DNA of 64,000 nt from Diphasiastrum complanatum (GCA_029204225.1 CM055113.1:16315745-16379744); one strand, 5' to 3'; numbered from the stretch's first letter, positions 1-9,612 are shown. The notes: generated from the letters alone by a model not told the origin. Numbers and translations: made by a program.

Positions 1-582
1 GGAAATCGTGCTCTATGAGGACAAATTCTTAGGCTGGATGGCGAATTCTAACAGAAAGGTTTAACTGGCAGATAGGGAATATAAAAAAAAAATGTGATGT
101 TCTGATTAATAACCGGGTAAAATCTGTGAGATAGAATTCGCGGAGCTGTTGAAAGACTGATCTTAATGAGATCTAGCCTCAGTGAAGTCGACGGATTCTA
201 TGACAAAGATTTGATGAGAAATAAGGGATTTTGATAGTATATCAGGCTGTTTTCTCAAAATCTGACTGTGGTCAGAATTCGTGGAGGTGATAAAATGAAA
301 GATCAGGGTCCGTTAGGGCTGCAGACAGACTGGCGAATTCTGATATACCTTTGGTTGCGAAAAAGATCACTTGGGTCACTTCTTTTGAAGAGAATGCCCA
401 AGTTGACTCTTTTGTTGCTTCCCCCCGGTTTGAGAAGTTGCTCTGCAGCTCGTGTAGGACCTGGAGAGACGACACATGCTGTTTGTTGGTAGATGGAGAT
501 AAGCACACAAGCAAACATACAACACGGAAGCAAAAAACAAAAGAAAAACGAGAAGAAGCTAGGTAGAAAAATACTTAAAAAA
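1..582. other. Unassigned DNA, possibly internal leader of a minus-strand LTR element
   Basis: No recognisable protein is seen here. Short open frames exist on both strands but none shows a known motif. The word GAATTC occurs four times in the first 340 bases, twice as tggcgaattct and twice as agaattcg followed by c/t and gga, which hints at a decayed short repeat. If the primer-binding-site-like sequence just to the right is real, this stretch would be the 5' internal part of a minus-strand LTR retrotransposon. Confidence 0.25.
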
Positions 583-1250
583 CGGCAACGGCCCCAATGT
601 TGGAAGTATTTCTAGTTCGTACGGTGGCTAGATCTACTTACGGATGTAGTGTAGGGATGTAGAGGATCGTCCACTTTCTAAGTTTCTACAACAAGCTTCA
701 ACGGAAATACGGAAATAATCAATAGAAATAAGAGCGCTAAGGCTTACCCAACTAGTGCCCGAAACAAAAATAAAGCTAATTAGAACAACAATAAAAATCC
801 TTGCTAAGGCAAACCCAACTAGCAAGGTTGCTAAACTAAGACCTAGATAAATTGCGGCTAACTAAATAAACCAATAGAAACATGCCATAGTAATCCAATG
901 AAAGGAGGCAAGAGGAGGCCCGAGCACCTTCCCTCAAGCTATGCACTTTCCAATGGGAACACAAAGAAATAGAATGATAATCTCAAAGAGAGAACAATTT
1001 AGCATAATCTCAGAGTGTTGGTTACAATGCAAATACCTCTCCTTTTATGGCAAGGAGGGTCTTCCATAAGTGTCTACTAACTTATGGGACTAATCTGTTT
1101 CTAGCTTTTCAAGAACTTCTAACTTAGGATTTAGAACTTCAAATTTCTTAACTTAGAAAAACTTAAGATAAAATATTTCTAATCTTAAGTTTCCTAAGTC
1201 TAAGTTCTAAATCTAAGTTTAAGCTATTTTATTATTATTTAAACTTCTAC
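583..1250 (-). mobile_element. Possible LTR with primer binding site, minus strand
   Basis: Read on the minus strand, the sequence around 583-600 is ccaaca followed by ttggggccgttgccg. This resembles the tRNA-Asp-type primer binding site used by many plant gypsy elements (usual form TGGCGCCGTTGCCGGGGA), with the preceding LTR ending in CA. A TATA-like ccataaaagg lies near 1036 on the same strand, as expected for an LTR promoter. The outer LTR end was not found; the region above about 1100 is AT-rich with repeated acttag words. It could equally be random similarity. Confidence 0.3.
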
Positions 1251-1317
1251 TCATGGACTTACAAAACACATGCCACGGAGGTTTTTTTTTTTATTTTTAT
1301 TTTCTCTGTGTTAGCAC

Positions 1318-2316
1318 AGTTGCTAACAAGAAAGATCAAGCCCAGAAATTCTTAGGATTCAAGCCACTAATGGCTGATTCCAATGTCTATCATGCAAGAA
1401 TTACAGATGGGATCTCGAAAGATTTTGAGATTGTAGACCTGGAAGAAGCCAGATCTTACCTTGGCTTACAGATTGACAAGGACTATGAGGGAGATAAATT
1501 GTACCTTCATCAGTCTAGAAAATCTAGAAGATTTTGGGATGCTGAATTGCAAAGGAGCGAATACTCCAACGCTTGCAGGAACAATACTGACGAAGAAAAA
1601 TTATTTGAGGATTGAAAAAGAAAGAGAATTGATGCAGCTTACACCATATAGGAAGCTGATTGGATCACTGATGTACCTTGCAAATAACACATGTCCTGAC
1701 ATTGATTATGCCATGTTCAAGATGAGCCAATTCGGTACAAATCTAGGCTCGACTCATTGGAAGATTGCAAAATGAATTTTCAATTAACAAAAGATTCTGG
1801 TTTGTGTTATTTTTGTGATGTAGGATTCCAGATACTTTCCTACAATGATGCTAGCTGGGCATCTCTCAAGGACGACTGCAAAAGTGTCTCATGAGGATAT
1901 ACCATCGCGTCAGGAACAGCAATTCTCTGGGTCAGCAAGAAGCAGACCATCGTGGCTCGGTCATCTGGCGAAGCAGAATACGTTGTAGCGGCAAAGATGG
2001 CCAATGAAATAATTCGGATCAAACAGTTCCTTGATGAACTGGGTGAAACGAGAAATGAACCTCTAATTTTGCAAATGGACAACACATCTGCAATACATCT
2101 GACAAAAGACCCTGTGTTTCACTCAAGGATGAAACACATTGTGATCAAGTATTACTTGATAAGGGATCTGATTGGGAAGAAGATGTTGCAGAGTACTTTC
2201 ATTGGAATGAAGGAGATGGTAGCTGACATTTTCACAAAGGCCCTAGACAAAGGTCTATTTGAGAAACAAAGGAGCAGTCTTGGAGTCATCAAGCTATCAT
2301 GCTTTGAGAGGGAGCT
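1318..2316 (+). pseudogene. Ty1/copia reverse transcriptase-RNase H remnant, ending at a polypurine tract
   Basis: The translation shows the distal half of a copia polyprotein in several frames. FLGFKPLMADSNVY matches the end of the RT palm, and LEEARSYLGLQID matches the segment that normally follows the YVDD box. The YVDD box itself is missing, so an internal deletion lies near 1410. Further on are YRKLIGSLMYLAN (near 1645), the RNase H signature SSGEAEYVVAAKMANE (about 1960) and DNTSAIHLTKDPVFHSRMKH (about 2080). A frameshift lies near 1600 and another break between 1775 and 1950. The remnant ends with a purine run, tttgagagggagct, the expected plus-strand primer just before a 3' LTR, but no LTR follows. 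This is a dead fragment. Confidence 0.9.
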
Positions 2317-2860
2317 AAAGAAACAAAATGTTTCTGCCAAAGCCTTGCTAGCTCTCCACTCTGATTTTGACAAAGTAGATGCTAACGAAATATAAGAACA
2401 AGAAGAACACTATTGCGGACCAACATACGGGAGACCAATGGAAGCTTTCAGGCCTCAAGTAGATGTTCATAAAGAAAATTTTGTTATTATTCGACCACCA
2501 TCAGGTGATAAAAATGGCAATGAAGAAGATAATGTGTATCCTATTTGGCTAGGAGTCACATTACCCAAAGTTGAAATAGATAAGAAATCCAATAACTATA
2601 TGAAAATATTGGTGCAATGGTGGGCCCCATGTTCTAGAGGAAACATGTCAAAAAAGGAACGCTATCAAGATTGTTGGAGTAAGCAATGGAAAGTGAACCT
2701 TAATGATCCGGAGAGATGGGAAAATGTTTCAAGCATAGTCTAGAGCTGGAAACCTTGAAAATATCCCCATGAAATAAAAACCATTAAGATTCCTAAGATG
2801 GCTACACTAAAGGCAAAACAAAGATTGATTATCGAAAATGATGAAGTCTTCGAAAAATTG
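2317..2860 (+). pseudogene. Chromo/BAH-like hypothetical protein fragment fused behind copia
   Basis: Directly after the copia polypurine tract the reading frame continues into non-retroviral sequence. An ORF from 2438 to 2743 contains FVIIRPPSGD, YPIWLGVTLPKVEI and ILVQWWAPCSR, then WSKQWKVNL. The pattern of a small hydrophobic core, a P-x-W-[IL]-[GA] motif and a V-x-WW/Y-x-P motif is seen in chromo/BAH-like modules that mediate protein contacts in chromatin or transposon proteins. The frame breaks at 2743 and coding-like sequence continues for about 100 bases. A similar module occurs at 10965-11204. Function unknown; family assignment is inference. Confidence 0.4.
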
Positions 2861-3069
2861 ATTTAGGTTTTTTAAAAATGTTTTTAACACCACCTTTGAA
2901 TGAAGCTTCATCAACTTTGATGTTTGCATTACATTGTGCTAATATACAAAAAATATTGATTTCGAAAATACTAAAATAACCTTTCAAAATTATAAAATAA
3001 TATAGCTTACATTTTTAGTTAAATAACATGTCTTATATTTGCTGAATAATATCAATCCAATATCTTAAT

Positions 3070-3072
<3 letters not shown>
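2861..3072. other. AT-rich spacer
   Basis: No gene, RNA or repeat recognised. AT-rich DNA between the chromo-like fragment and the microsatellite. Confidence 0.5.
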
Positions 3073-3160
<88 letters not shown>

Positions 3161-3169
3161 GAGAGAGAC
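3073..3169. repeat. (GA)n microsatellite
   Basis: An almost perfect run of about 48 GA units with one interruption (gagatagaga near 3154). It sits about 243 bases from the start of the minus-strand LTR at 3412. Related LTRs at 7423 and 49605 have a shorter CT-rich tract at a similar distance, so the microsatellite probably grew from a CT tract inside the LTR. Confidence 0.95.
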
Positions 3170-3412
3170 TTACAAATTTAGTCTCAAAATTTTGCAAGAG
3201 TCTCAAATTTTCTATAACTATTTTAATGTATCTATATTAGCCAATTAGAATGGGTCTAAATCTGATCTCATCCATAAATCTCTTGTCAAAAATAGTACAA
3301 ACACTATTTAGACCTTTATTGACATAAAAAAATCTATTTCTAAGTTGAAATTTCATGTTGGCCTCAAATTGCCAAAATAACTCAACTAAACTAGTTGAAT
3401 TTTTCACACTCC
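3170..3412 (-). mobile_element. Copia 3' LTR, proximal part, minus strand
   Basis: The minus-strand polymerase remnant ends in a purine-rich gaagaggag followed by tgtgaaaaattcaac, a typical polypurine-tract-to-LTR junction. The sequence that follows (minus strand) shares the words caactagtttag and ggcaatttgaggcc with the LTR at 49605 and more weakly with the one at 7423. The LTR's distal end was not found; it probably includes the GA/CT microsatellite. Confidence 0.6.
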
Positions 3413-3590
3413 TCTTCAACTACTTCTAGCATAGATTTTGATAGTACTCCAAGATGAGTTCTATGCTTCATAAACAAGTCCTTTACCAATGCTTTGGTGA
3501 AGATATCAGCCACACACTCCCTTGAAGAAACATGTTTAAGCTCCACTTCTTTTTCCATGACTTGTTCTCTCACAAAATGATAAGCCACTC
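3391..3590 (-). pseudogene. Copia RNase H C-terminal fragment
   Basis: The minus-strand translation reads AYHFVREQVMEKEVELKHV, then VADIFTKALVKDLF and HRTHLGVLSKSM. This is the conserved tail of copia RNase H, which degrades the RNA strand of the RNA-DNA hybrid. Only about 65 residues remain; the upstream part is lost at 3590. It belongs to the same kind of element as the remnant at 7424-8370. Confidence 0.85.
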
Positions 3591-3873
3591 ATTAGAGAAA
3601 ATATGGGCCCAAAGAGGGCCCTATAAGAAATGCCATGTAGGAGAGAGAAAAATAACTATAAAGTAATTATAATATCATTTTCTAACTTCTTTACGCATTT
3701 GCCCGCACTACTTTCCATGTAAATGAATGCACCTTAGTTTAGTCACATCAAACTTTACTGGTGTTTAACCATAGTTAGAATATAATTTTCAAAATGCTGA
3801 AATATTCCCTCCCAATAGTTGGGAACACTCAAAAATTTGAATTAGGAGTGACATTTCTGAAACAAAGCCTACA
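3591..3873. other. Unassigned DNA
   Basis: No gene recognised. Purine-rich and AT-rich spacer left of the 38-bp tandem repeat. Confidence 0.5.
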
Positions 3874-3990
3874 CCATCTCTATCTCCAGGGTAAAAAGCA
3901 AGTGTTTAGCGCCATCTCTATCTCCAGGGTGAAAAACAAGTGTTTAGCGCCATCTCTATCTCCAATAGAGTCGTTAGCGCCATCTCTAGC
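3874..3990 (+). repeat. 38-bp tandem repeat, about 2.5-3 copies
   Basis: The unit begins ccatctctatctccagg, runs through a g-t/g-aaaaa-caagtg stretch and ends in tttagcg. It starts at 3874, 3912 and 3950; the third copy decays after about 16 bases and a further partial match (gccatctctagc) lies near 3979. An open frame (3794-4201) runs through it, but the repeat explains the openness and no domain is seen. Confidence 0.85.
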
Positions 3991-4559
3991 TTTGTTATTG
4001 TCATTGTGTTGTTTGTTACTATGCTACTGTACTGATGACAAAGCTTTATCATCTTCATGTGGATCTGTCACCAGAATATGCCCTACTCATGACAAGAAAT
4101 TCAAAGCAACCCAAATTGTCAACTTCGAATATGGTCCGATACAGGGAGGAAAAGCTAAAGCATGTAGATTTATGGTCATCAAGAATATTGTAGCCTATTG
4201 ATCCATGTTCATTGCAACATCCAGATTTTCATTCGGTGAGTCAGTTAATAATCTATATGTGTGATGGTAAAAATGGCCTTTTGGGTTACCGTGAGAATTT
4301 GATGCTCTATGGGAATGCACATTCAATGTAAAGAATACATTATTTGGAAGAGGAATCAAGGAAAATATCAAAGGAATCTACAAAGTTGAAAACTTGTTTG
4401 GATGAAAATGAAATGCTCAAGAAGGTGAATCCAAAAGTTGAAATCTTCTTTGCATCATTATACAACTAGTAATGAAACTGCATTTTAGTCCATGCGTATC
4501 TCATATTTGTCTCTTGTGATGAGGATTTAGGATTAGGTATGTGTGTGCATGTGTGTGTG
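3991..4559. other. Unassigned DNA
   Basis: No supported gene or RNA. The stretch between the two tandem-repeat blocks has no motif I recognise. Confidence 0.5.
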
Positions 4560-4735
4560 TACCACCACTTTTCACATTCGTGGCATGCACGTTTCTTACC
4601 AAAGCTTATATATTAACTATCACCACTTTTCACATGTGTGGCATGCACGTTTCTTACCAAAGCTTGTATTAACTACCACCACTTTTCACATGCACGGTGT
4701 GCATGTTTCTTATTTCTTAAAATTAAAATCTAATA
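4560..4735 (+). repeat. 58-bp tandem repeat, three copies
   Basis: Units starting near 4563, 4621 and 4676 share caccacttttcaca, then a tgtgtggcatgcacg-like core (itself partly palindromic around gcatgc), then tttcttaccaaagctt. The third copy is shortened and diverged. This is a local satellite-like array. Confidence 0.85.
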
Positions 4736-5459
4736 GATTCACATATTAAATATAAACATTAACCAAAGGATACTATAAACTAAATATATCATTTACTAAT
4801 GTAGGTATTTTGTGTACATTCCAATCAACCAAATAAGGGTAAGCCTCAATTTAGAAATCAAAGATTTACACAAAATTCAAACTCAGATTTGAATAAAATT
4901 CAAAATACACCATCAAATCCAACATTTTCTATAATCTACTCTGTCTCACAATTGACATATCCTTCAAATGTAACTTCATATTACTAACAAATTCATCTAC
5001 TTTTTTCAATAAAAATATCTTTCAAGGAACAAAATTTCCGCAAAATTGCATAGTACAAAAATTGGGTGTATTGCTCTATCACCCAGATAACACAACATGG
5101 ATAAACATCATCTCCAAAGTAAAGTAGCTCCATTATCTCTCACACAAATGTCCTATAATATACCACAACCTGCACCATCTGCACAGACATACATACACTC
5201 ACTCTTAGTTATCCCATAGACATACACACACATTTTCTTTGTATTGTTTATATACACATGAAGACACATGCATATACACATCAAAAACACATATGCATAC
5301 AATCAAATTTGATACGGGCCATCCAAATGTGCAACCAATACATTCAGTGAAAGTAATTATTTTTTATGCAACCACTCTAATGTGTAAGACCATGTTCTTG
5401 TGTGAAACCATTCCTTACTGACAACCATATTTTTGTGGGTAGCAGCAATTTGTGTATCC
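4736..5459. other. Unassigned AT-rich DNA
   Basis: No supported gene. It contains a CA-rich patch near 5190-5300 (acatacaca words) but no clear repeat unit, RNA or protein motif. Confidence 0.5.
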
Positions 5460-5700
5460 AAACTCTAATCCTACTCTATCTATCACATAATGCCACTCTA
5501 AACCCTAACTCTAACCCTAACCCTGATGTAACTCTAATCCTGCTCTATCTAATACTAACCCTGATGTAACCCTAACCTTGCTCTATTCAACACCTAATGT
5601 CAATGTAAACTCTACCTAAAATCCTAACCCTAATCTAACTCTAACCCCAAATCTAATGTAACTCTAACCCTAACACTAACCCTTACTCCAAAACAAATAC
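5460..5700 (+). repeat. Degenerate interstitial telomere-like repeats
   Basis: The stretch is made of imperfect ccctaa/ctctaa words, for example aaccctaactctaaccctaaccctg, interleaved with tgatgtaactctaatcctgctctatc. The plant telomere unit is CCCTAAA; here the unit is variable and mixed with a second word (tgatgtaac), so it is an old interstitial array or a telomere-derived repeat, not a chromosome end. Confidence 0.7.
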
Positions 5701-5779
5701 TACAACACTTTAGAATATACAATGTTTTGAGTGCACCTGTCCACTCTTGCCACATTTGTAAATCGGTCGTCAGTATCAG

Positions 5780-6360
5780 TAATCAACACTCATACACTTT
5801 CGGCATTTTGCAAACTTGATAATGTGACATATAGCTAGCCATGACTAAATACGGGACGTGGCAAGTACAATCCAATAGTCTCCATAGTCTTTCCTTGCAC
5901 CTTGTGTATTGTCATGGCAAAAGCCGCTCTAATAGAAAATTGTACTCGCTGGAATTCAAACTGCAAGTCTGAAGCGCTCGACACTAAAGGGATCCATGGA
6001 ATGAGGACTCTACTTCCAATATTCCTACAGGTAACTATCTCTACATCTACAACTTGTCTACCCAATCTACAAATGATGAATCTCGTACCATTGCACAATC
6101 CTTTGTGTGACGCGATGGACCGCAACAACATTACTATCATGACAACCTTTAGCACCAATATATGTGGAGGACATCCACTTGGTTGCAAACTGTTTAGAAA
6201 CTCTACCAAGTACACATGAGAGTCATCACGTTCAACCACACTGTCAACACTATAAAATGTGTAACCATCCATGGTACGATGCATAATGAGAATGTCTAAT
6301 CCAATGAAAGAGAACTCAGATCCTACCTGAACATCAAAATATCGAAAGCCATGTACATGT
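5780..6360 (-). pseudogene. Helitron PIF1-like helicase, C-terminal fragment
   Basis: The minus-strand translation has LNSLQPSGCPPHIL, then GLCNGTRFIICRLG, RVLIPWIPL, FQRVQFSIRAAFAMTIHKVQ and, after a stop, QLYVTLSSLQNAESV. These match in order the last third of the PIF1-family helicase in plant Helitron Rep-helicase proteins, including the AxTIHKxQG motif of superfamily 1 helicases and the VFSHGQLYVALSR tail. Helitrons move by rolling-circle replication, using this helicase to unwind DNA. The N-terminal Rep domain and the Walker motifs are absent. A TAG replaces the Gln codon before LYV. The terminal Helitron hairpin was not located with confidence. Confidence 0.85.
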
Positions 6361-6748
6361 CTATGATTGCACTAAATCCTAAAGATCTCATCCCATGAAA
6401 GCTTGGAGGAACATGGGAGAAGAGGATTGGTGAATGTCAAAAGCCTACATACATAGGAGAGAGAAAAATAAAATAACTATAATAATCACTAACCTCATTT
6501 TGAGACCCTTATTACATCAAAAAATCGCTAGGTGAATTCAATGCATACTCTCCATCAATTTCTCTCCTCCAAAAAATGCATGCATAAACAATGCATAAAA
6601 TACAATAGATTTTGTTTTTACTGTAGCTTGAAATGTCGTAATCAAACACCTAAAAGTTTCAGCAAATTTTGACAAATTTTAAAACCCTAAAAAACTATAG
6701 GAGCGACGTCGAAAATTTTTTATGGCTTTTATGTCAATAAAATGAGAA
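6361..6748. other. Unassigned DNA
   Basis: AT-rich DNA to the right of the Helitron remnant. No gene seen. Confidence 0.5.
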
Positions 6749-7108
6749 ATGTCGGATTGCAAAATTGGTACATGTGAAAAAAGTGGATCTTGCATGGATC
6801 CAAACTCCCAAAATACTTGGCTAAGATCTTTGCACAACAAGCTACAAAAGCTAGAAATGGCAAAGCATCCTAATGCTACCTTTGATACACATGAACTTGA
6901 CAAAGCATTCAAGAGACAAAAGAAACTAATAAAAAGTACTGATGGTAGCCAAAAACAACAGCATACCAGCCCTACAACAATGGCTTACCACTTTTGGAAA
7001 CCTCTTAAGATCATACACAAAATCTTGAAGACAATACACAAAGCAATGCTCTCAATGGAAGAAGAAACTGTGACAATGATCTATAGATCTATCTCAACAA
7101 TACAATAA
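6749..7108 (+). CDS. Unrecognised ORF, 119 codons, doubtful
   Basis: An ATG-initiated frame of 119 codons begins MSDCKIGTCEKSGSCMDP and is lysine-rich. I recognise no domain. The stretch could lie inside or next to the minus-strand LTR that starts at 7423, because copia LTR sequence runs leftward from there. It is therefore as likely to be repeat-derived as a gene. No promoter or splice sites were identified. Confidence 0.15.
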   Translation: MSDCKIGTCEKSGSCMDPNSQNTWLRSLHNKLQKLEMAKHPNATFDTHELDKAFKRQKKLIKSTDGSQKQQHTSPTTMAYHFWKPLKIIHKILKTIHKAMLSMEEETVTMIYRSISTIQ

Positions 7109-7109
7109 G

Positions 7110-7423
7110 TCTCTCCAACCTGTTCTCCACGAATTTCAGCCTAATATAGGTGAGAGAGATGACTCTCTCTCCTCTCTCTAGAACTTAGGACCCAATTTTA
7201 GGACACCAGTAGCCTAAAATAGCCAATTTTGGCCTATATGTCCATATAACATGATTTTGGTGCCATTTTGAAGGTCCTGAAGTTTGGGACTTTTTTAATA
7301 TGAAATATATACTAAAATAAAAGTATCTAGGCCTCTTTCACATGTGTGAAAGGTTAGATCCAAAACTATGTACAAAATTGCCAATTTAGGCCTCAAACTA
7401 GCTAGGAAATGTTGACAATTTTC
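7110..7423 (-). mobile_element. Copia 3' LTR (approximate outer end), minus strand
   Basis: On the minus strand the RNase H frame stops just after gttgaagaggaac and is followed by tgtgaaaattgtcaac, the expected 3' LTR start. Downstream are ctagtttgaggcctaaattgg and, about 250 bases in, a CT-rich tract (near 7145-7172). The LTR is related to those at 3412 and 49605. The distal end was not determined. Confidence 0.6.
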
Positions 7424-8370
7424 ACAGTTCCTCTTCAACATTGGATGCTAGTTTTAACGTAGATCTTGAGCACATTCCAAGATTAGATCTATGCTTATAA
7501 TACAGGTCCTTTCCCAATGGTTTGGTGAAGATATCAGCCACACACTCCAATGAAGAGACATGTTGAAGCTCCACCTCTTTGGCAATGACGATCTCTCACA
7601 AAGTGATGAGCAATCTCAATGTGCTTGCTTCTAGCATGGAAAACTGGATTGGTTGCCAAGCTTTGGGCTAAAAGGTTGTCACAATAGATGATTGGTGTCT
7701 TCTTAGAATCCAGCAAGTAAAGATCCTATAGCATCCTCTTTATCCAAAGCATCTCCGTAGTGCATGTTGTCAATGCCTTGTACTCGGCCTCGGTGGAAGA
7801 TAGAGAGATAGTAGGTTGCTTCTTTGATAGCCATGAGATATCTCCCTCTCCAAGATATATTGCAAAGGCACTTGTTGACTTCCTATCCATTTGATCACCT
7901 GCAAAATCTGAATCTGGAAGACCACAAAGGTTAGGTGAAGATCCTTCATACAAGATGCTAAAATCTCTAGATCCCGAGAGTGATCTTAGTACTCTCTTTC
8001 CTAGCTTCCAATGAGCCTCACTAGGATCTTGCATGAATTGACTTAGTTTACCAACCACATAGCTTAGATCAGCTCTTGTGATGGTTAACCAAATAAGAGA
8101 TCCAATGAGCTTTCTATAGAGAGTAATGTCCTTGAAGGATCTTTCATTACCTCTTATAGATAACTTTACATTTGATTCCATAGGAGTAGAAACTACTTTG
8201 CAATTTTCCATATAAAATCTTTTTAGAATAGAGTTAGAATACTTCTCTTGACAAATGAAAGTAGAATTAGTAAGATTATGTCATCAACATAGATCAAAAG
8301 CAAAGTGATGTCACCATTATCATTCAATCTAAAGTAGAGAGAATGATCATACTCACTCATGATGAAGTTT
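7424..8370 (-). pseudogene. Copia reverse transcriptase-RNase H remnant
   Basis: The minus strand encodes the end of a copia polyprotein in broken frames. A YVDD catalytic box (LLLIYVDDII) is readable near 8280-8300. It is followed by the connection segment (NCKVVSTPMESNVKL), YRKLIGSLIWLTITRADLSY and the RNase H domain with SLSSTEAEYKALTTC. After a frame change come [20 protein letters not shown] and the end, [20 protein letters not shown]. Integrase, protease and gag are not present to the right, so the element is 5'-truncated around 8370-8400. At least two frameshifts (near 8250 and 7580) make it non-functional. Confidence 0.9.
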
Positions 8371-8769
8371 TGAGAGAGTAAGAAGGAATTGAGCTTAGCA
8401 TACCGGTGGAAAAAAATTCAAGGATTTGCTAAAATCGTGAAAAATTGGTTTGATGGCTTCTTACAAAGTTGAGAATCTTTGAAAAATCACAGAAACAGGG
8501 TAGGGTGATCTTAAAATTAAAAGAAGCAACACAAGATGAGGTTGTTAGTAGTGCATGTAAGAGGTAGATTTATAAACTTTTGCTGCCATAATTTAGTTCC
8601 TTGATGCCTTGGAAAGGAAGAAGCAAGCTAGTTTCATGAGCTAAGTTTCTCGTCTTCTACAGGGTTTAACTTTTCGAAAGCCTAGACATAAAATAGCGAA
8701 CATCTGAAAATCGTAAAAGAAATTTATGCTAGTAACACTTGAATCGTGATATTTGTAGAATAAACCATG
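8371..8769. other. Unassigned DNA
   Basis: No gene seen. This is the 5' edge of the truncated copia remnant plus AT-rich spacer. Confidence 0.5.
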
Positions 8770-9138
8770 TTAGGCAGATGAGTGATTCAAGACATTTCTT
8801 TGAATCCCAACTGTAAATGCTCTTGAATGGCTGATTGTGCACATTTTTGCTTCAGGAAGTTTGATCAACCATTTAATACATAGCTCAATACAAGCATTGA
8901 CCGCCGCATTGGGGGTTTTGTCACCCATAGCAAAGGCATCATTCATGTCCGGTGAAATGATCTGATTAAGGCAGTTTTTCCAATACTCATCTTCCTTGTC
9001 AATGCTGCGATGTGGCTTCTTGAACCCTAAATAACCAGTGACCTCCTCCCACAGAGAGTCTAAAAAAGAAATGCTTTTAGTGTCGTATATCAGACGAAAT
9101 GTTTTTCTAAGACATGCTCTACAAGATCTTGATCTCAC
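8770..9138 (-). CDS. Unrecognised ORF or exon fragment, 122 codons
   Basis: The minus-strand frame contains FLDSLWEEVTGYLGFKKPHR, then DEYWKNCLNQIISPDMNDAF and ACIELCIKWLIKLPEAKM. The balanced composition, with several Trp and Cys residues, looks like real protein rather than low-complexity sequence. I do not recognise the family. It may be an exon or a captured fragment of a host gene. A tcaccttctag sequence at the upstream end could hold a splice site, but this is not decisive. Confidence 0.3.
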   Translation of the reverse strand: MRSRSCRACLRKTFRLIYDTKSISFLDSLWEEVTGYLGFKKPHRSIDKEDEYWKNCLNQIISPDMNDAFAMGDKTPNAAVNACIELCIKWLIKLPEAKMCTISHSRAFTVGIQRNVLNHSSA

Positions 9139-9334
9139 CTTCTAGATTCATATGATGGAAGCGAAGGTTATCCAAAATTAAAATGTGCACTCGTAGTGAG
9201 TGGATGGCCCTTCCCAAGCTCCTTCGACTGCTCTCTCAAATTCTTAACCAGTCGCCTCAACTCAAAAGCTTGCAGCTCATCTTCAACAGCACATCATCGT
9301 CCAGGATATCATGGAGCTACTTAATGATGACATC
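9139..9334. other. Unassigned DNA flanking the mitochondrial insertion
   Basis: No clear identity. It adjoins the point (about 9335) where similarity to SSU rRNA stops. Confidence 0.4.
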
Positions 9335-9409
9335 TCACGCAATATTGCTGGATCAGGCTTTCGTCCATTGTCCAAGATTCCCCACTGCTGCCTCCTTCGG
9401 AGTCTGGGT

Positions 9410-9440
<31 letters not shown>

Positions 9441-9612
9441 GAAAAGACCAGCTAAGCATCATTGGCTTGGTCAGCCTTTACCCAATCAACTACCTAATAC
9501 TACGTAGGCTCATCAAACAGCGCTTTTTAGCTTTCGTTTATTCAAGATTTGGCCCAAACTGTTTGGCAGATTCCCACGCGTTATGCACCCGTTCGCCACT
9601 TCGTTTACAAAA
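9335..9612 (-). rRNA. rrn18: Fragment of mitochondrial small-subunit rRNA (rrn18) inserted in nuclear DNA
   Basis: Read on the minus strand this is the 5' domain of a 16S-like rRNA. Landmarks in order are gtggcgaacgggtgcataac, gcgtgggaatctgcc, cagtttgggccaaatc, agcgctgtttgatgagcc, gatcagccacactgggac, gaggcagcagtggggaatct, then tggacaatgg and gatccagcaatattgcgtga. The segment with aaaagcgctgtttgatgagcc and tgcttagctggtcttttcgg matches my memory of plant mitochondrial rrn18 better than bacterial 16S. Both ends stop abruptly, and the rest of the rRNA is missing. It is a nuclear copy of mitochondrial DNA and not a working rRNA gene. Confidence 0.85.

Noticed and set aside
2302-2316. Frameshifting or regulatory function of the purine run
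   Set aside because: Its position after RNase H makes a polypurine tract the plain explanation.
3794-4201. 135-codon ORF as a gene
   Set aside because: The frame passes through a 38-base tandem repeat and has no recognisable domain.
4543-4749. Small ORF with repeated TTTFH..GMHVSY
   Set aside because: The amino-acid repeat is simply the translation of the 58-base DNA tandem repeat.
5460-5700. Chromosome end (true telomere)
   Set aside because: The repeat is degenerate, short and flanked on both sides by ordinary repeat-rich DNA.
9335-9612. Bacterial (endosymbiont) 16S rRNA
   Set aside because: The words ggccaaatc...aaaagcgctgtttgatgagcc and tgcttagctggtcttttcgg fit plant mitochondrial rrn18, and the fragment is embedded in plant-type DNA. 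Kept as a nuclear mitochondrial insertion, with a database check named.
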